Source: Bacteroidetes bacterium GWF2_33_16
Lineage (GTDB): Bacteria > Bacteroidota > Bacteroidia > Bacteroidales > UBA12077
Length of the DNA: 64,000 bases
Assembly: GCA_001768565.1 (NCBI GenBank)
Contig: MEOE01000023.1
Coordinates: forward strand, 287,215-351,214
Direction: 5' to 3'
The translations under genes were made by a program, and so were the position numbers. The notes under the pieces were generated by a model that was not told where the DNA came from, made no database searches, and was given only the letters and a program-made list of their open reading frames with translations. How positions within the stretch are numbered: position 1 is the first letter of the stretch; every line of letters begins with the position of its first letter. Shown in pieces: positions 46,614 through 56,585 of the stretch.

Positions 46614-48143
46614 CTATTTTATTTTTTCGATGCCGGCTTTAATCCTCTTTATTGTTTCCTCCTTACCAATAAGCTCTGCTATTTCTAAAACACCAGGTCC
46701 AATTCCTGCTCCAACTAATGTTATTCTTAACGGGTTCATAAGCTGACCTAAGCCTATTTTCTTTTCCTCAACAAAATCCTGTACTACTTTTTCAAGGCTT
46801 ACCAAATCAAATTCATCAACCTTCTCAAATTGTTTTTTTAATTCCGATAAGAGTTTTGGAGTTTCTTCCTTCCATCGCTTCTTTATTACATCTTGATCGT
46901 ATTTTTCAGGTGCCTGAAAAAAGAAATAGGATTGCTCCCAAAAGTCGGAAACAAAATTTGCACGATCTTTTATTAGGCAAACAATTTTGTTAACATAATC
47001 GTCGCTTACCTCAATATTTTTGCTTCTTAGTATTTCCTGATACAAATTAGCAAGTTTTGCAGGAGTCTTTTTTACCAAATATTTATGATTGAACCACTTT
47101 GCTTTATCAGGATCAAATTTTGCTCCAGCCTTATGTACTTTATTTAAATCAAAGCTGAAAGCCATTTCGGTTATCGACATAATCTCTTCTTCTGTTCCAG
47201 GATTCCATCCTAAGAAAGCTAGCATATTTACAAATGCATTGGGAAAATATCCATCCTCACGATATCCTCTGGAAACTTCTCCACTAGATGGATCGGTCCA
47301 TTGAAGAGGAAATACAGGAAAGCCTAATGCGTCGCCATCACGTTTGCTTAGTTTTCCCTGACCGCTAGGTTTAAGGAGTAATGGTAAATGAGCAAATTCG
47401 GGCATTGTTTCTTCCCATCCAAAAGCACGATATAACAAAACATGTAAAGGCAATGAGGGTAACCATTCTTCGCCCCTTATCACATGCGATATTTTCATTA
47501 AATGATCGTCAACCACATTTGCAAGATGATAAGTTGGCATTCCATCTGATTTAAACAACACTTTATCATCAATCTGATTCGTATTAACATTTACTGTTCC
47601 ACGAACAATATCTTCAACAACCACATTTTGGTTATCGGGCATCTTAAACCGAACCACATAAGGAGCGCCAGATTTTATTAGTTTGGTAGTTTCATTTTCG
47701 TCCAATGTGAGAGAGTTTCTCATTTCTCCCCTGGTAATAGCGTTGTATTGCTGAACAGGATTTTTTTGTTCTTTCAACCGTTCTCTCATCATTTCCAGTT
47801 CTTCAGGAGTATCAAATGCATAATATGCATTTCCGGAATCAATCAGTCGTTGTGCAAATTCTTTGTAAAGTTCTTTCCTGTCTGATTGTCTATACGGACC
47901 ATAAGGGCCCCCTTCTTCAATTCCTTCATCAATCTTTATACCACACCACTTTAGTGATTCAATAATGTACTCTTCGGCTCCTTGCACAAATCTTGTTTGA
48001 TCTGTATCTTCAATTCGAAGGATGAACACCCCATTGTGCTTTTTAGCAAACAGATAATTAAACAATGCTGTTCGCACGCCCCCAATATGTAACGGGCCAG
48101 TTGGACTTGGGGCAAAACGCACTCTTACTTTCCTTTTATCCAT
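46614..48143 (-). CDS. gltX: Glutamyl-tRNA synthetase
   Basis: A 509-residue class I synthetase with HIGG at 19-22 (APSPTGPLHIGGVRTALFNY) and KMSKS-like KLSKR at 264-268. The C-terminal anticodon domain is bacterial type. It charges tRNA-Glu; together with GlnS at 41117, the cell does not need the amidotransferase route for tRNA-Gln. The tatD-like gene follows 18 bases downstream. Confidence 0.97.
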   Translation of the reverse strand: MDKRKVRVRFAPSPTGPLHIGGVRTALFNYLFAKKHNGVFILRIEDTDQTRFVQGAEEYIIESLKWCGIKIDEGIEEGGPYGPYRQSDRKELYKEFAQRLIDSGNAYYAFDTPEELEMMRERLKEQKNPVQQYNAITRGEMRNSLTLDENETTKLIKSGAPYVVRFKMPDNQNVVVEDIVRGTVNVNTNQIDDKVLFKSDGMPTYHLANVVDDHLMKISHVIRGEEWLPSLPLHVLLYRAFGWEETMPEFAHLPLLLKPSGQGKLSKRDGDALGFPVFPLQWTDPSSGEVSRGYREDGYFPNAFVNMLAFLGWNPGTEEEIMSITEMAFSFDLNKVHKAGAKFDPDKAKWFNHKYLVKKTPAKLANLYQEILRSKNIEVSDDYVNKIVCLIKDRANFVSDFWEQSYFFFQAPEKYDQDVIKKRWKEETPKLLSELKKQFEKVDEFDLVSLEKVVQDFVEEKKIGLGQLMNPLRITLVGAGIGPGVLEIAELIGKEETIKRIKAGIEKIK

Positions 48144-48178
48144 AAAATATTTTTTTCGAAAGTTACAAAAATCTGATT

Positions 48179-48203
48179 AAAAATGCCGGAACAAATCCGG
48201 CAT
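48179..48203 (-). terminator. Terminator of the zinc threonine dehydrogenase gene
   Basis: ATGCCGGA / TCCGGCAT form an 8-bp stem with a five-base loop; on the minus strand TTTTTAATC follows. It separates tdh from gltX. Confidence 0.85.
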
Positions 48204-48217
48204 CTAAATTATATTTC

Positions 48218-49252
48218 TTATTCCCAGTTTAGAATTACCTTACCACAATTCCCTTCGTCCATAATTTTAAATCCCTTTTCAAATTCATTAATTGGGAATC
48301 TGTGAGTAATTATTGGGCTTAGATCAAGGCCAGAATGTAACATTTGTTCCATCTGATACCATGTTTCGTACATTTCGCGTCCATAAATACCTTTAAGTGA
48401 TAATCCTTTGAATATTACCTTATCCCAGTTAATTCCGGTTTTTGGAGGAAGGATTCCAAGCAATGATATTTTACCTGAATTATACATATTATCTAGCATG
48501 TCGTTAAATGCTACTGGAGAACCAGAGCATTCAAGACCAATGTCAAATCCTTTCATTCCTAATTCTTTAACAACATCGCTTAACTTTTCTTTTAATGGAT
48601 TAACAACACGTGTTGCTCCCATCTTTTTTGCCAGTTCTATTCTGAATTCGTTTGTTTCGGTAGCAACAACATAACGAGCGCCAGCAAATTTTGCAACAGC
48701 AACGCACATACTGCCAATTAAACCAGCACCTGTAACAAGAACGTCTTCACCAATAAGCGACCAGGATAAGGCTGTATGAGTAGCATTTCCAAATGGATCC
48801 ATAATAGCTAACATTTCGTCAGGTATAGATGGATGCATTCTCATAACATTAGTGGCAGGAACAACTACATACTCAGCAAAAGAACCGTTTCTTGTAACTC
48901 CTATTCCAACAGTATTTTCGCAAATATGTTGTCGGCCACGTCGACAGTTACGGCATTGTCCACAAGCAATATGACCTTCGCCTGTAACGCGTTCGCCGAT
49001 TTTAAATCCAGTAACACCAACACCCATTTCTGCAACAGTACCAACATATTCATGGCCAATAGTCTGTCCAATTTTTATTGTTTTCTGCGACCATTCGTCC
49101 CAGCGGTAAATATGCAGATCAGTACCACAAATAGCTGATTTAGTTACTTTTATTAGTATATCATTAACCCCTACTTTTGGAATTTCAACTTCTTCCATCC
49201 ATAAACCTTTTTCAGGTTTTGATTTTACAAGGGCTTTCATTGTATTTGCCAT
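48218..49252 (-). CDS. tdh: L-threonine 3-dehydrogenase, zinc-dependent (MDR type)
   Basis: A 344-residue medium-chain dehydrogenase. [32 protein letters not shown] matches Tdh of E. coli closely; the structural zinc cysteines are in [15 protein letters not shown] and the cofactor loop is [17 protein letters not shown]. It oxidises threonine to 2-amino-3-ketobutyrate with NAD+. An unrelated SDR-type enzyme for the same reaction is encoded in the opposite direction 166 bases away. No kbl gene is in the window. Confidence 0.95.
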   Translation of the reverse strand: MANTMKALVKSKPEKGLWMEEVEIPKVGVNDILIKVTKSAICGTDLHIYRWDEWSQKTIKIGQTIGHEYVGTVAEMGVGVTGFKIGERVTGEGHIACGQCRNCRRGRQHICENTVGIGVTRNGSFAEYVVVPATNVMRMHPSIPDEMLAIMDPFGNATHTALSWSLIGEDVLVTGAGLIGSMCVAVAKFAGARYVVATETNEFRIELAKKMGATRVVNPLKEKLSDVVKELGMKGFDIGLECSGSPVAFNDMLDNMYNSGKISLLGILPPKTGINWDKVIFKGLSLKGIYGREMYETWYQMEQMLHSGLDLSPIITHRFPINEFEKGFKIMDEGNCGKVILNWE

Positions 49253-49418
49253 ATTATTATCGTTTTATAATTTTTAACAAAAATAAAGCATTATTAGATC
49301 ATTAGAAAATGTCAAATACAAATATTGAAACCAATAGTCATGTTATAAAACAAAATTTTAATTACATGGGTTAATCCCAAATTTTAGTAAATTTCACATA
49401 AATATATAATAGAATACT

Positions 49419-50369
49419 ATGAAAAAAATATTAATAATAGGTGCTTCAGGACAGATTGGATCAGATTTAACGAGAGAATTGAGATCTCGATTTGGATCAC
49501 AGAATGTTATTGCAACAGATATTAAGCATGCAACCGCAGAAGTTTTGGAAGGCGGTCCTTTTGAGATCCTCGATGTGATGGATAAGAATAGAATAGCTGA
49601 AATAATTAATAAATATAAGATAACAGAAGTTTACCATTTGGCTGCAATACTTTCAGGTAATGCGGAAAAAAAACCCAAATGGGCATGGGATATTAATATG
49701 GATAGTTTATTTAATGTGTTGGATATTGCTGTTGATAAGAAGATTGAAAAGGTTTTCTGGCCGAGTTCAATGGGTGCTTTTGGACCAACAACCCCATCGG
49801 TTAATACTCCACAATTAACAATTATGGAACCATCTACTGTTTATGGAATAAGTAAATTGGCAGGAGAACGTTGGTGTGAATATTATTTTAATAAATACGA
49901 ACTTGATGTTCGTAGTTTGCGTTACCCGGGATTAATAAGCTGGAAAACAGAAGCAGGAGGAGGAACTACAGATTATGCAGTTGAGATTTTTTACGAAGCA
50001 GTAAGAAAGAAAAAATACGAATGTTTCTTATATGAAAATACTGCTCTCCCAATGATGTACATGGACGATGCCGTAAGAGCCACGATAATGCTTATGGAAG
50101 CTCCATCCGAAAAAATCAAGATCCGTTCGAGTTATAACCTTGGGGGAATAAGTTTTACACCACAAGAGATTGCTGATGAAATTAGAAAACATATCACTGA
50201 GCTTAAAGTAACTTATAAACCAGACTTTAGACAAGCTATTGCCGATTCTTGGCCACGAAGTATTAACGATGAAGTTGCTCAAAAAGACTGGGGTTGGAAA
50301 CACGAATATGATTTGCCAAAAATGACCAGGGTTATGATTGAAAATATCAGAAAGAAACTCAGCAAGTAA
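49419..50369 (+). CDS. L-threonine dehydrogenase, SDR type (GalE-like)
   Basis: A 316-residue extended SDR: NAD-binding GASGQIGSDLTREL, catalytic S and YGISK (EPSTVYGISKLAGERW), and the family-specific PGLISWKTEAGGGTTDYAVE and DFRQAIADSWPRSIND. These match the short-chain L-threonine 3-dehydrogenases described in psychrophilic Flavobacterium and in Cupriavidus. It carries out the same oxidation as the zinc enzyme encoded divergently. A strong terminator follows. Confidence 0.92.
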   Translation: MKKILIIGASGQIGSDLTRELRSRFGSQNVIATDIKHATAEVLEGGPFEILDVMDKNRIAEIINKYKITEVYHLAAILSGNAEKKPKWAWDINMDSLFNVLDIAVDKKIEKVFWPSSMGAFGPTTPSVNTPQLTIMEPSTVYGISKLAGERWCEYYFNKYELDVRSLRYPGLISWKTEAGGGTTDYAVEIFYEAVRKKKYECFLYENTALPMMYMDDAVRATIMLMEAPSEKIKIRSSYNLGGISFTPQEIADEIRKHITELKVTYKPDFRQAIADSWPRSINDEVAQKDWGWKHEYDLPKMTRVMIENIRKKLSK

Positions 50370-50370
50370 T

Positions 50371-50396
50371 AAAAAACCCGGCTTTAGCCGGGTTTT
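50371..50396. terminator. Terminator after the SDR threonine dehydrogenase
   Basis: AAAACCCGGC / GCCGGGTTTT form a 10-bp stem with loop TTTA. A and T runs on both sides make it usable for the converging nrdJ gene too. Confidence 0.93.
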
Positions 50397-50426
50397 ACAT
50401 TGCAAAACAAACTTTTCAAATAATAA

Positions 50427-53018
50427 CTATCCGCATTTTGAATGTCCACAATCCTGACAGATAAGGCATCCTTCTGAATATACTACATTTTCAGATTCAC
50501 ATTCACTACATTTGGTTCCTGTCTTTGGTTTTGTGCCATCAGGTATATACTTTTTAAGAGCGCGCTCAACACCATTTTTCCAGGTATTAATTGTTTCTGT
50601 ATCTAAACGCAATGATGAAACTAATTGCACAACATCTGGTATTGGCATACCATGACGCAATACGCCGGAAATTAATTTAGCATAATTCCAAAATTCGGAA
50701 TTGAACATATGTGAAAGTCCGCCCATGGTATTTTCATATCCATATTTATCAATATACTGAAAATCATATCGGCTCTTTCCGTTTTTATCTTTTACTTTTA
50801 AAATCTGACCTTTTTTAATCGACTTTGGTATTGGGAACATTTCTTCATCAGCTAATCCTGTAAATATTTCATATGGCCGATCATTTAATATCCCAACAAA
50901 AGCAATCCATTTTTCATCATTGTTATTAAAACGGATTATTTCTGCTTCAAGACTTTTAGGTCTTTTAAAGGTTGATAGTTGCTCTTCTAGTTCCGATTTT
51001 GCTTCTTTCTTATTTGCTAATAAAACGCCAGACCGAGATCCATCGCGGTATACAGTGACTCCCTTACAACCACTTCCCCAAGCAGTAACATACAACTCAC
51101 CAACTAAATCTTCGGTTGCTGTTTCGGGTAAATTAATTGTAACACTAATAGAATGATCAACCCATTTTTGAATTCTACCTTGCATTTTTACTTTACTAAC
51201 CCAGTCTACATCATTTGAAGTAGCTTTCCAATATGGAGATTTTTCTAATATTGAGCTTACTTCTTCATCCGACATTGTTTGTAATGTCTCTGGATCATAT
51301 TCATTGGCCTTTAACCAATCTACAAATTTATGATGGAAAACCGCATATTCTTCCCATGAATCGCCAACCTCATCAATAAATGATATTTTAACATCGGGAT
51401 CGTTTGGATTAACTTTTCGTCGACGTTTATACATTGGTAAAAATACAGGTTCAATACCTGATGTTGTTTGGCTCATTAAACTAGTTGATCCGGTTGGAGC
51501 AATGGTTAATAAAGCAATATTTCTACGACCATACTGAACCATATCGGCATACAACTGCTCATCTTGTTCTTTTAAACGAAGAATAAATGGATTATTTTTT
51601 TCTTTTTGTGCATCATAAATTTCAAAAGCACCTCTTTCGCGAGCCATATCAACAGAAGATCGGTATGCAGCAAGAGCAGTAGTTTTATGAACCTCTTCAG
51701 AAAAGTCTACAGCAACATCACTACCATAGCGTAAGCCTAAAGCAGCAAGCATATCACCTTCGGCTGTAATACCAACACCAGTCCGACGACCTTCTAAGGC
51801 TTTTTTACGGATATTTCTCCATAACTTATCTTCGGTCATTTTTATTTCATAATCTTCTGGATCGGCTTCAATTTTTTGAAGAATACCATCTATCTTTTCA
51901 ATTTCCAGATCGATAATATCATCCATTATTCGTTGTGCAAGTCCTACATGTTGTTTAAACAAATCAAAATCAAAACGGGCATTTGTTTTAAATGGGTTGC
52001 TAACATAGCTAAATAAATTAATTGCAATTAATCGACAGCTATCATAAGGACATAAAGGTATTTCACCACAAGGGTTTGTCGAAACGGTTTTATAACCCAA
52101 ATCAGCATAACTATCAGGAACTGATTCTCTAATAATTGTATCCCAGAATAAAATACCTGGTTCAGCTGATTTCCATGCATTATAAACTATTTTTTTCCAA
52201 AGTTTTCGAGCATCTATAGTTTGTTTGTAAGTTGGTTCTGTTGATTCAACTGGATATTGCTGCACATATGGTTTATCAGCTACAACGCAACGCATAAATT
52301 CGTCATCAATACGAACCGATACATTTGCTCCAGTAACCTTTCCTGTTTCGAGTTTTGCATCAATAAACTTTTCTGCATCGGGATGTTTAATTGAAATGCT
52401 CAACATTAATGCACCACGACGGCCATCTTGTGCCACTTCGCGTGTAGAATTTGAGTATCGTTCCATAAATGGAACAACGCCTGTTGAAGTTAACGCGCTA
52501 TTTAATACGGGGCTACCTTGTGGTCGAACATGTGATAAATCGTGACCAACACCACCGCGACGTTTCATTAATTGAACCTGCTCCTGATCAATTTTCATAA
52601 TACCACCGTATGAGTCAGCAGGATTTTTATGGCCAATAACGAAACAATTCGAAAGAGATGCTATCTGGTATTTATTACCAATACCAGTCATTGGGCCACC
52701 TTGTGGAATAATATATTTAAATTCTTTAAATAATTCGTAAATCTGTTCTTCAGACAATGGATTTGGATATCTTTTTTCTATTCTGGCTATTTCTTTTGCC
52801 AATCTCCAATGCATTTCATCTGGATTTTTCTCGAATAAGTTTCCAAACGAATCTTTTAATGCATATTTATTTGCCCAAACCCTTGCTGCCAGATCATCTC
52901 CCTTAAAGTATTCCTTTGAGCTTTTCAACGCCTCATCGAAGGTATACGTTTTCTGTTTTGTTTTTTCCTGCGATAATTCGCGTAATTTTTCATCCGTTGC
53001 CATTCCTTTTACGTACAT
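50427..53018 (-). CDS. nrdJ: Adenosylcobalamin-dependent ribonucleotide reductase (class II)
   Basis: An 863-residue enzyme. Class II features: SNCFVIGHKNPADSYGGIM, MKRRGGVGHDLSHVRP, NPCGEIPLCPYDSCRLIAI with the catalytic cysteines, and APTGSTSLM. The C-terminus is a zinc-ribbon-like CSECESENVVYSEGCLICQDCGH, which holds the redox cysteines. It makes deoxyribonucleotides without oxygen, using B12, as does QueG encoded at 39591. The transcript start appears far upstream, giving a leader of almost 300 nt. No B12-riboswitch box is visible there. Confidence 0.95.
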   Translation of the reverse strand: MYVKGMATDEKLRELSQEKTKQKTYTFDEALKSSKEYFKGDDLAARVWANKYALKDSFGNLFEKNPDEMHWRLAKEIARIEKRYPNPLSEEQIYELFKEFKYIIPQGGPMTGIGNKYQIASLSNCFVIGHKNPADSYGGIMKIDQEQVQLMKRRGGVGHDLSHVRPQGSPVLNSALTSTGVVPFMERYSNSTREVAQDGRRGALMLSISIKHPDAEKFIDAKLETGKVTGANVSVRIDDEFMRCVVADKPYVQQYPVESTEPTYKQTIDARKLWKKIVYNAWKSAEPGILFWDTIIRESVPDSYADLGYKTVSTNPCGEIPLCPYDSCRLIAINLFSYVSNPFKTNARFDFDLFKQHVGLAQRIMDDIIDLEIEKIDGILQKIEADPEDYEIKMTEDKLWRNIRKKALEGRRTGVGITAEGDMLAALGLRYGSDVAVDFSEEVHKTTALAAYRSSVDMARERGAFEIYDAQKEKNNPFILRLKEQDEQLYADMVQYGRRNIALLTIAPTGSTSLMSQTTSGIEPVFLPMYKRRRKVNPNDPDVKISFIDEVGDSWEEYAVFHHKFVDWLKANEYDPETLQTMSDEEVSSILEKSPYWKATSNDVDWVSKVKMQGRIQKWVDHSISVTINLPETATEDLVGELYVTAWGSGCKGVTVYRDGSRSGVLLANKKEAKSELEEQLSTFKRPKSLEAEIIRFNNNDEKWIAFVGILNDRPYEIFTGLADEEMFPIPKSIKKGQILKVKDKNGKSRYDFQYIDKYGYENTMGGLSHMFNSEFWNYAKLISGVLRHGMPIPDVVQLVSSLRLDTETINTWKNGVERALKKYIPDGTKPKTGTKCSECESENVVYSEGCLICQDCGHSKCG

Positions 53019-53320
53019 TTTTTTCCTATTTATAAGGGGTTACCAATTATTTAATACTTTCTTAAAAAAATTTAAAGAGTATTGCTAAGTTAATTGAACT
53101 AAAAAGTTCTGACAAGACTTTATAGTTTGTATTTTTTAACATTTCGTCGGAGTTATTAACGAAGGGGGTTAATTACCTGAAAGCCTTAATTTTAATGATT
53201 TTCAGCCCTATAGTGAAAATTTATTAAATATGAAATAGTTATAGGTAATTTATTTTCACACCGATTGTTAATAACATAGATAAACCATCTGTAACATTAT
53301 GTTGTTACAGGTCAAATTTA
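53019..53320 (-). promoter_or_regulatory. Long nrdJ leader with promoter box and inverted repeat
   Basis: On the minus strand TAAATTTG (53320-53313) is an exact -7 box; an inverted repeat CTGTAACA / TGTTACAG (53310-53289, six-base spacer) covers the expected start site. The following about 290 bases hold no gene; small inverted repeats such as CTGAAA / TTTCAG and TTAAC / GTTAA suggest structure. A -33 element is not seen. Confidence 0.45.
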
Positions 53321-53344
53321 ATTCTGGCAATGTTAATAGAAAAT

Positions 53345-54571
53345 CTAATTCTTAGGTAAGCACTCCGATTGTTTTAGCATTGGCAGCGCATTTTCAAGAG
53401 AACCTTCGTGTTTTGAAGGAACAAGATTCAATATTTTACATACTAATGGATACAAATCAACATTATTTATAGACTCGCTTTTATAACCCGATCTAAATGC
53501 AGGACCAACAGCGTAAAAAATTGCATGCATATCGGTATTCTGATTATCATATCCATGAGCGCCTCCCTCGAAAACCTGTTTCTCAGGACTAGCCCATATG
53601 GTCCAACTGCTATCTGCAACCAGAACAAAGTCTTTAATACGAATATTATTGCTATAATGCAAACGAGTAGGAACATCTTCCCTTTTCCATGCTTTTATGT
53701 GAGGAATTTTAGTAATTATTGAATAAACTGTGTCGTAATATTCCTTTTTAGTATCAAGTAAAAAAACGGGGTTTACTCCTTCAATCAAATCGAACCATTC
53801 ATCTTTAACATAATCATTTATATAAACTGCCCTATCGGCAGATATTTCGCCCATTCCGTGATCGGAAGTAAAGATTAAATTAATATTTGCTGCAATAGGT
53901 AATTGATTAATTTTAGCATAAAATACACCTATAAGGCTATCAAGGTATTCTACCTTTTGTATCACTTCACCAGAGTTAGGTCCAAATTCATTTCCAATAG
54001 CATCTGGCTCGTGCATATACCACATAATTAATTGAGGACGTTCTCTTTCCGGTAATTTTAACCAACTAACAACACTGTCAACACGGTTTTCAAAAGGAAC
54101 AGAATGGTTATACTCTAAGTAATATGTAGGTAATCCTTTTTCAATTGGAGCTTCTGATCCAAGCCAAAAATAAGACGCACTTCTTACATTTTGTCTTTCT
54201 GCTGTAGCCCACATGGGTTCACCAGAATAGAACTCAGGACTGGTTATTTTATATTTTTTACCAATGTCATTAGCAAAAAATTTGTTTAGAACGATACCAT
54301 GACTTTCGGTATAAAGCCCGGTAGCCATACTATAGTGATTAGAAAATGTTTTAGTTGGGAAAGATGGTATAAACGCTTTCGCACGCACACCACTTGCAGC
54401 TATCTTATCAAGATTTGGAGTATTTGCTTTTTCGGGATAATCCCAACGAAAACCATCCATAGAAAGGATAACCACATAAGATTTTTCGTCTGATTTAGTT
54501 TGAGCAAAATTACTACCTATTAATAAGAAGAAAAATATACCTGTGGCAAAACTAATTCTAATCTTGTTCAT
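53345..54571 (-). CDS. Secreted nucleotide pyrophosphatase/phosphodiesterase, paralogue
   Basis: A 408-residue relative of the 25529-26755 protein, with the same motif order: signal peptide (ISFATGIFFFLLIGSNFAQ), D39 (SMDGFRWDY), nucleophile T75 (FPTKTFSNHYSMATG), TSDHGM and a metal-binding GGAHGYDN. The two are so alike along their length that they are likely a duplication. I use the ATG at 54571; the frame also opens at a TTG at 54598. The gap to nrdJ holds the nrdJ promoter. Confidence 0.9.
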   Translation of the reverse strand: MNKIRISFATGIFFFLLIGSNFAQTKSDEKSYVVILSMDGFRWDYPEKANTPNLDKIAASGVRAKAFIPSFPTKTFSNHYSMATGLYTESHGIVLNKFFANDIGKKYKITSPEFYSGEPMWATAERQNVRSASYFWLGSEAPIEKGLPTYYLEYNHSVPFENRVDSVVSWLKLPERERPQLIMWYMHEPDAIGNEFGPNSGEVIQKVEYLDSLIGVFYAKINQLPIAANINLIFTSDHGMGEISADRAVYINDYVKDEWFDLIEGVNPVFLLDTKKEYYDTVYSIITKIPHIKAWKREDVPTRLHYSNNIRIKDFVLVADSSWTIWASPEKQVFEGGAHGYDNQNTDMHAIFYAVGPAFRSGYKSESINNVDLYPLVCKILNLVPSKHEGSLENALPMLKQSECLPKN

Positions 54572-54637
54572 CAAATAAAAACATTTTATATGTAACAAAT
54601 GATAAAAATAATTGTTTTTAAAACACTTTAAAGATTT

Positions 54638-54664
54638 AAAAAAGGGGCAATTTGCCCCTTTTTT
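54638..54664. terminator. Terminator after the choice-of-anchor lipoprotein gene
   Basis: AAAAAAGGGGC / GCCCCTTTTTT form an 11-bp stem with an AATTT loop; 18 bases beyond the stop codon of the 54683 gene. Confidence 0.93.
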
Positions 54665-54682
54665 AATTATTGAATAACCATT

Positions 54683-56563
54683 TTAAAGAACTTTTGGATA
54701 ACCTTCTTGCAACTCAAAAGTTGCAGGAGTGCTTCCAGAAGCTGATTCTGTACATAAATAATCTACCTGATAATTAGTTCTGGTATAATCACTATTATAT
54801 GTTTGGTAGCTAACCAAATAATGCACAGGAACTCCACTTACCTCATTAACTGCAGCAGGAAATTTCTTCTGTAATAAAAGAATAATTGCTTCTTGAACCC
54901 TAGGGTATAAAATTGCAACTGCTTCAGCTTCGGTTAAGCCTGTAAATGTTTGTGGTTCATATTGAACATGTTTTGCAAGTCTTAAGTCGAAATTAGAATA
55001 ATATGCACTTGCTCCATAATACCATGCATTATTTGTATATGAAGGATCTGGAATTGGATCTTCATCAACTATAAGCTGATAATCAGATGAGCTCATTGTA
55101 AATTTAACTGTTGGATCAAAAATCCAACCAGCATCAGAATAAATAAATTGTTCTGTAGTTGTGCTAATAAAATTAAATGAGGAAACCCATTCGCCAGCAG
55201 TATATGTATACTCATCGGATACAACCTGCACTCCAAAGGCAGAATTTATATAGTAATTGTACACAACAATCGCTGTAGTTCCTTCAGCAACTAATGATGG
55301 ATATTTAACTTTTAAAAATGCAGGAATATAATCCTGAGGTTTAACTGTTGGAGTGAATCTGCTACTAGAAACATTTAATGCTGTATAATCGGCACTTGTT
55401 AAATAAAAAACATTCTCCAACTTACTCCAAACACTTCCTGTATATTCGTAATAATCATAAAAAGTTGCTGGAGCTTTTTCGAATGTAACTGCATAAACCG
55501 GTTTAATTGGTTTAATTGTAACATCAGATATTTCCCATGTCGCAGCATTTGTTAGGCTCGATGTATATTTAAATGCAATATAAATTGTTTCATTAGCATA
55601 AGTTGTAATATCGATATCTCCCGAATTACGAAAGATGTAATCAGATCCCATTAATGCAGTATCAGCAACATCTCCCCAGTCAATAACATCCCAGGTAGCA
55701 CTGGCAATATTCGAACCATCATAATCAGCTGAAATTGCAACAGCTAATTGACTCCATTGATCGTTTAAATATTTAATTGCATGAGTAAAATTTAATATTA
55801 TACTTGCATCATTACCCAAAATAATTGGATTTGAGATTAACCAATCTTCATTTACTTTATTACCACTGCTATAACCAGATATTTTTGCATAGGTATCAGC
55901 AGCATATGAACTTCGATACCACCCTTGAGTACCAGTTACACTAGTTGTATCAAACTGGCCAAGATTAATATCAAATCCTTCTTTGAATTCTGTTGTTGTT
56001 GATATAACTGGATTTTCGCCAGAATATTCATAAACAACTCTATAAATATCATTTGCAGCAGCCCCTACTATAGAGTTTTTTAAAAATTCTGGAATATAAT
56101 AGTCAGGATTATAATCAGGGAAGAAATACCCAGTTAGTCCTACATTTTCTGATATACTTGCATAATCACCTGCATCTAATGTATATACAGTTGGACTTGA
56201 GTAGTCAGAAAAGTCTGCTGGCATATCATTAAAATAATTATAGGTAACTATAGCAATAGATCCCTTATTATAAGCAGGGAAAAGGCTAGGTAATACTTTA
56301 GGAACATAAACGCTTCCAGGGAAACTATCGTTAAAAGCCTGAAAAGACGAAATATATCCAGCCCAAGTAGAGTCCAAAGCATTAGCAGCATCTGCTTTTG
56401 CATATCCTGCTATTTTGGTATAATCCGCAGCAAGTAAAGTGTATTGAACTGTGCTGTTATATGAATCAGCAACCTTGTCCAATTCTTCGTAAATCTCCTC
56501 ATTGGGATTACATGCAGAAAAGATAAGTCCAATGAACGTAAATAAATATAATATCTTTTTCAT
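54683..56563 (-). CDS. Surface lipoprotein of a TonB receptor pair (choice-of-anchor type)
   Basis: A 626-residue lipoprotein (lipobox IFSAC, C18) with repeated segments of the form Y-x-L-x-x-x-D-Y-x-x-I (YTLLAADYTKIAGYA, YTLDAGDYASISENV, FYLTSADYTALNVSS, FTMSSSDYQLIVDED). The middle has a jelly-roll-like module (SNPIILGNDASIILNFTHAI, DWGDVADTALMGSDYIFRNSGD, WEISDVTIKP). The four SADY-like units suggest an internal repeat. It is 22 bases downstream of a TonB-dependent receptor, and likely captures a ligand for it at the cell surface. It is not a SusD homologue. Substrate unknown. Confidence 0.8.
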   Translation of the reverse strand: MKKILYLFTFIGLIFSACNPNEEIYEELDKVADSYNSTVQYTLLAADYTKIAGYAKADAANALDSTWAGYISSFQAFNDSFPGSVYVPKVLPSLFPAYNKGSIAIVTYNYFNDMPADFSDYSSPTVYTLDAGDYASISENVGLTGYFFPDYNPDYYIPEFLKNSIVGAAANDIYRVVYEYSGENPVISTTTEFKEGFDINLGQFDTTSVTGTQGWYRSSYAADTYAKISGYSSGNKVNEDWLISNPIILGNDASIILNFTHAIKYLNDQWSQLAVAISADYDGSNIASATWDVIDWGDVADTALMGSDYIFRNSGDIDITTYANETIYIAFKYTSSLTNAATWEISDVTIKPIKPVYAVTFEKAPATFYDYYEYTGSVWSKLENVFYLTSADYTALNVSSSRFTPTVKPQDYIPAFLKVKYPSLVAEGTTAIVVYNYYINSAFGVQVVSDEYTYTAGEWVSSFNFISTTTEQFIYSDAGWIFDPTVKFTMSSSDYQLIVDEDPIPDPSYTNNAWYYGASAYYSNFDLRLAKHVQYEPQTFTGLTEAEAVAILYPRVQEAIILLLQKKFPAAVNEVSGVPVHYLVSYQTYNSDYTRTNYQVDYLCTESASGSTPATFELQEGYPKVL

Positions 56564-56585
56564 AATTTAAATTTCTTATTTATGA

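Noticed and set aside
53019-53320. Cobalamin riboswitch before nrdJ
   Set aside because: I looked for the conserved GCCACTG-type B12 box on the minus strand and did not find it.
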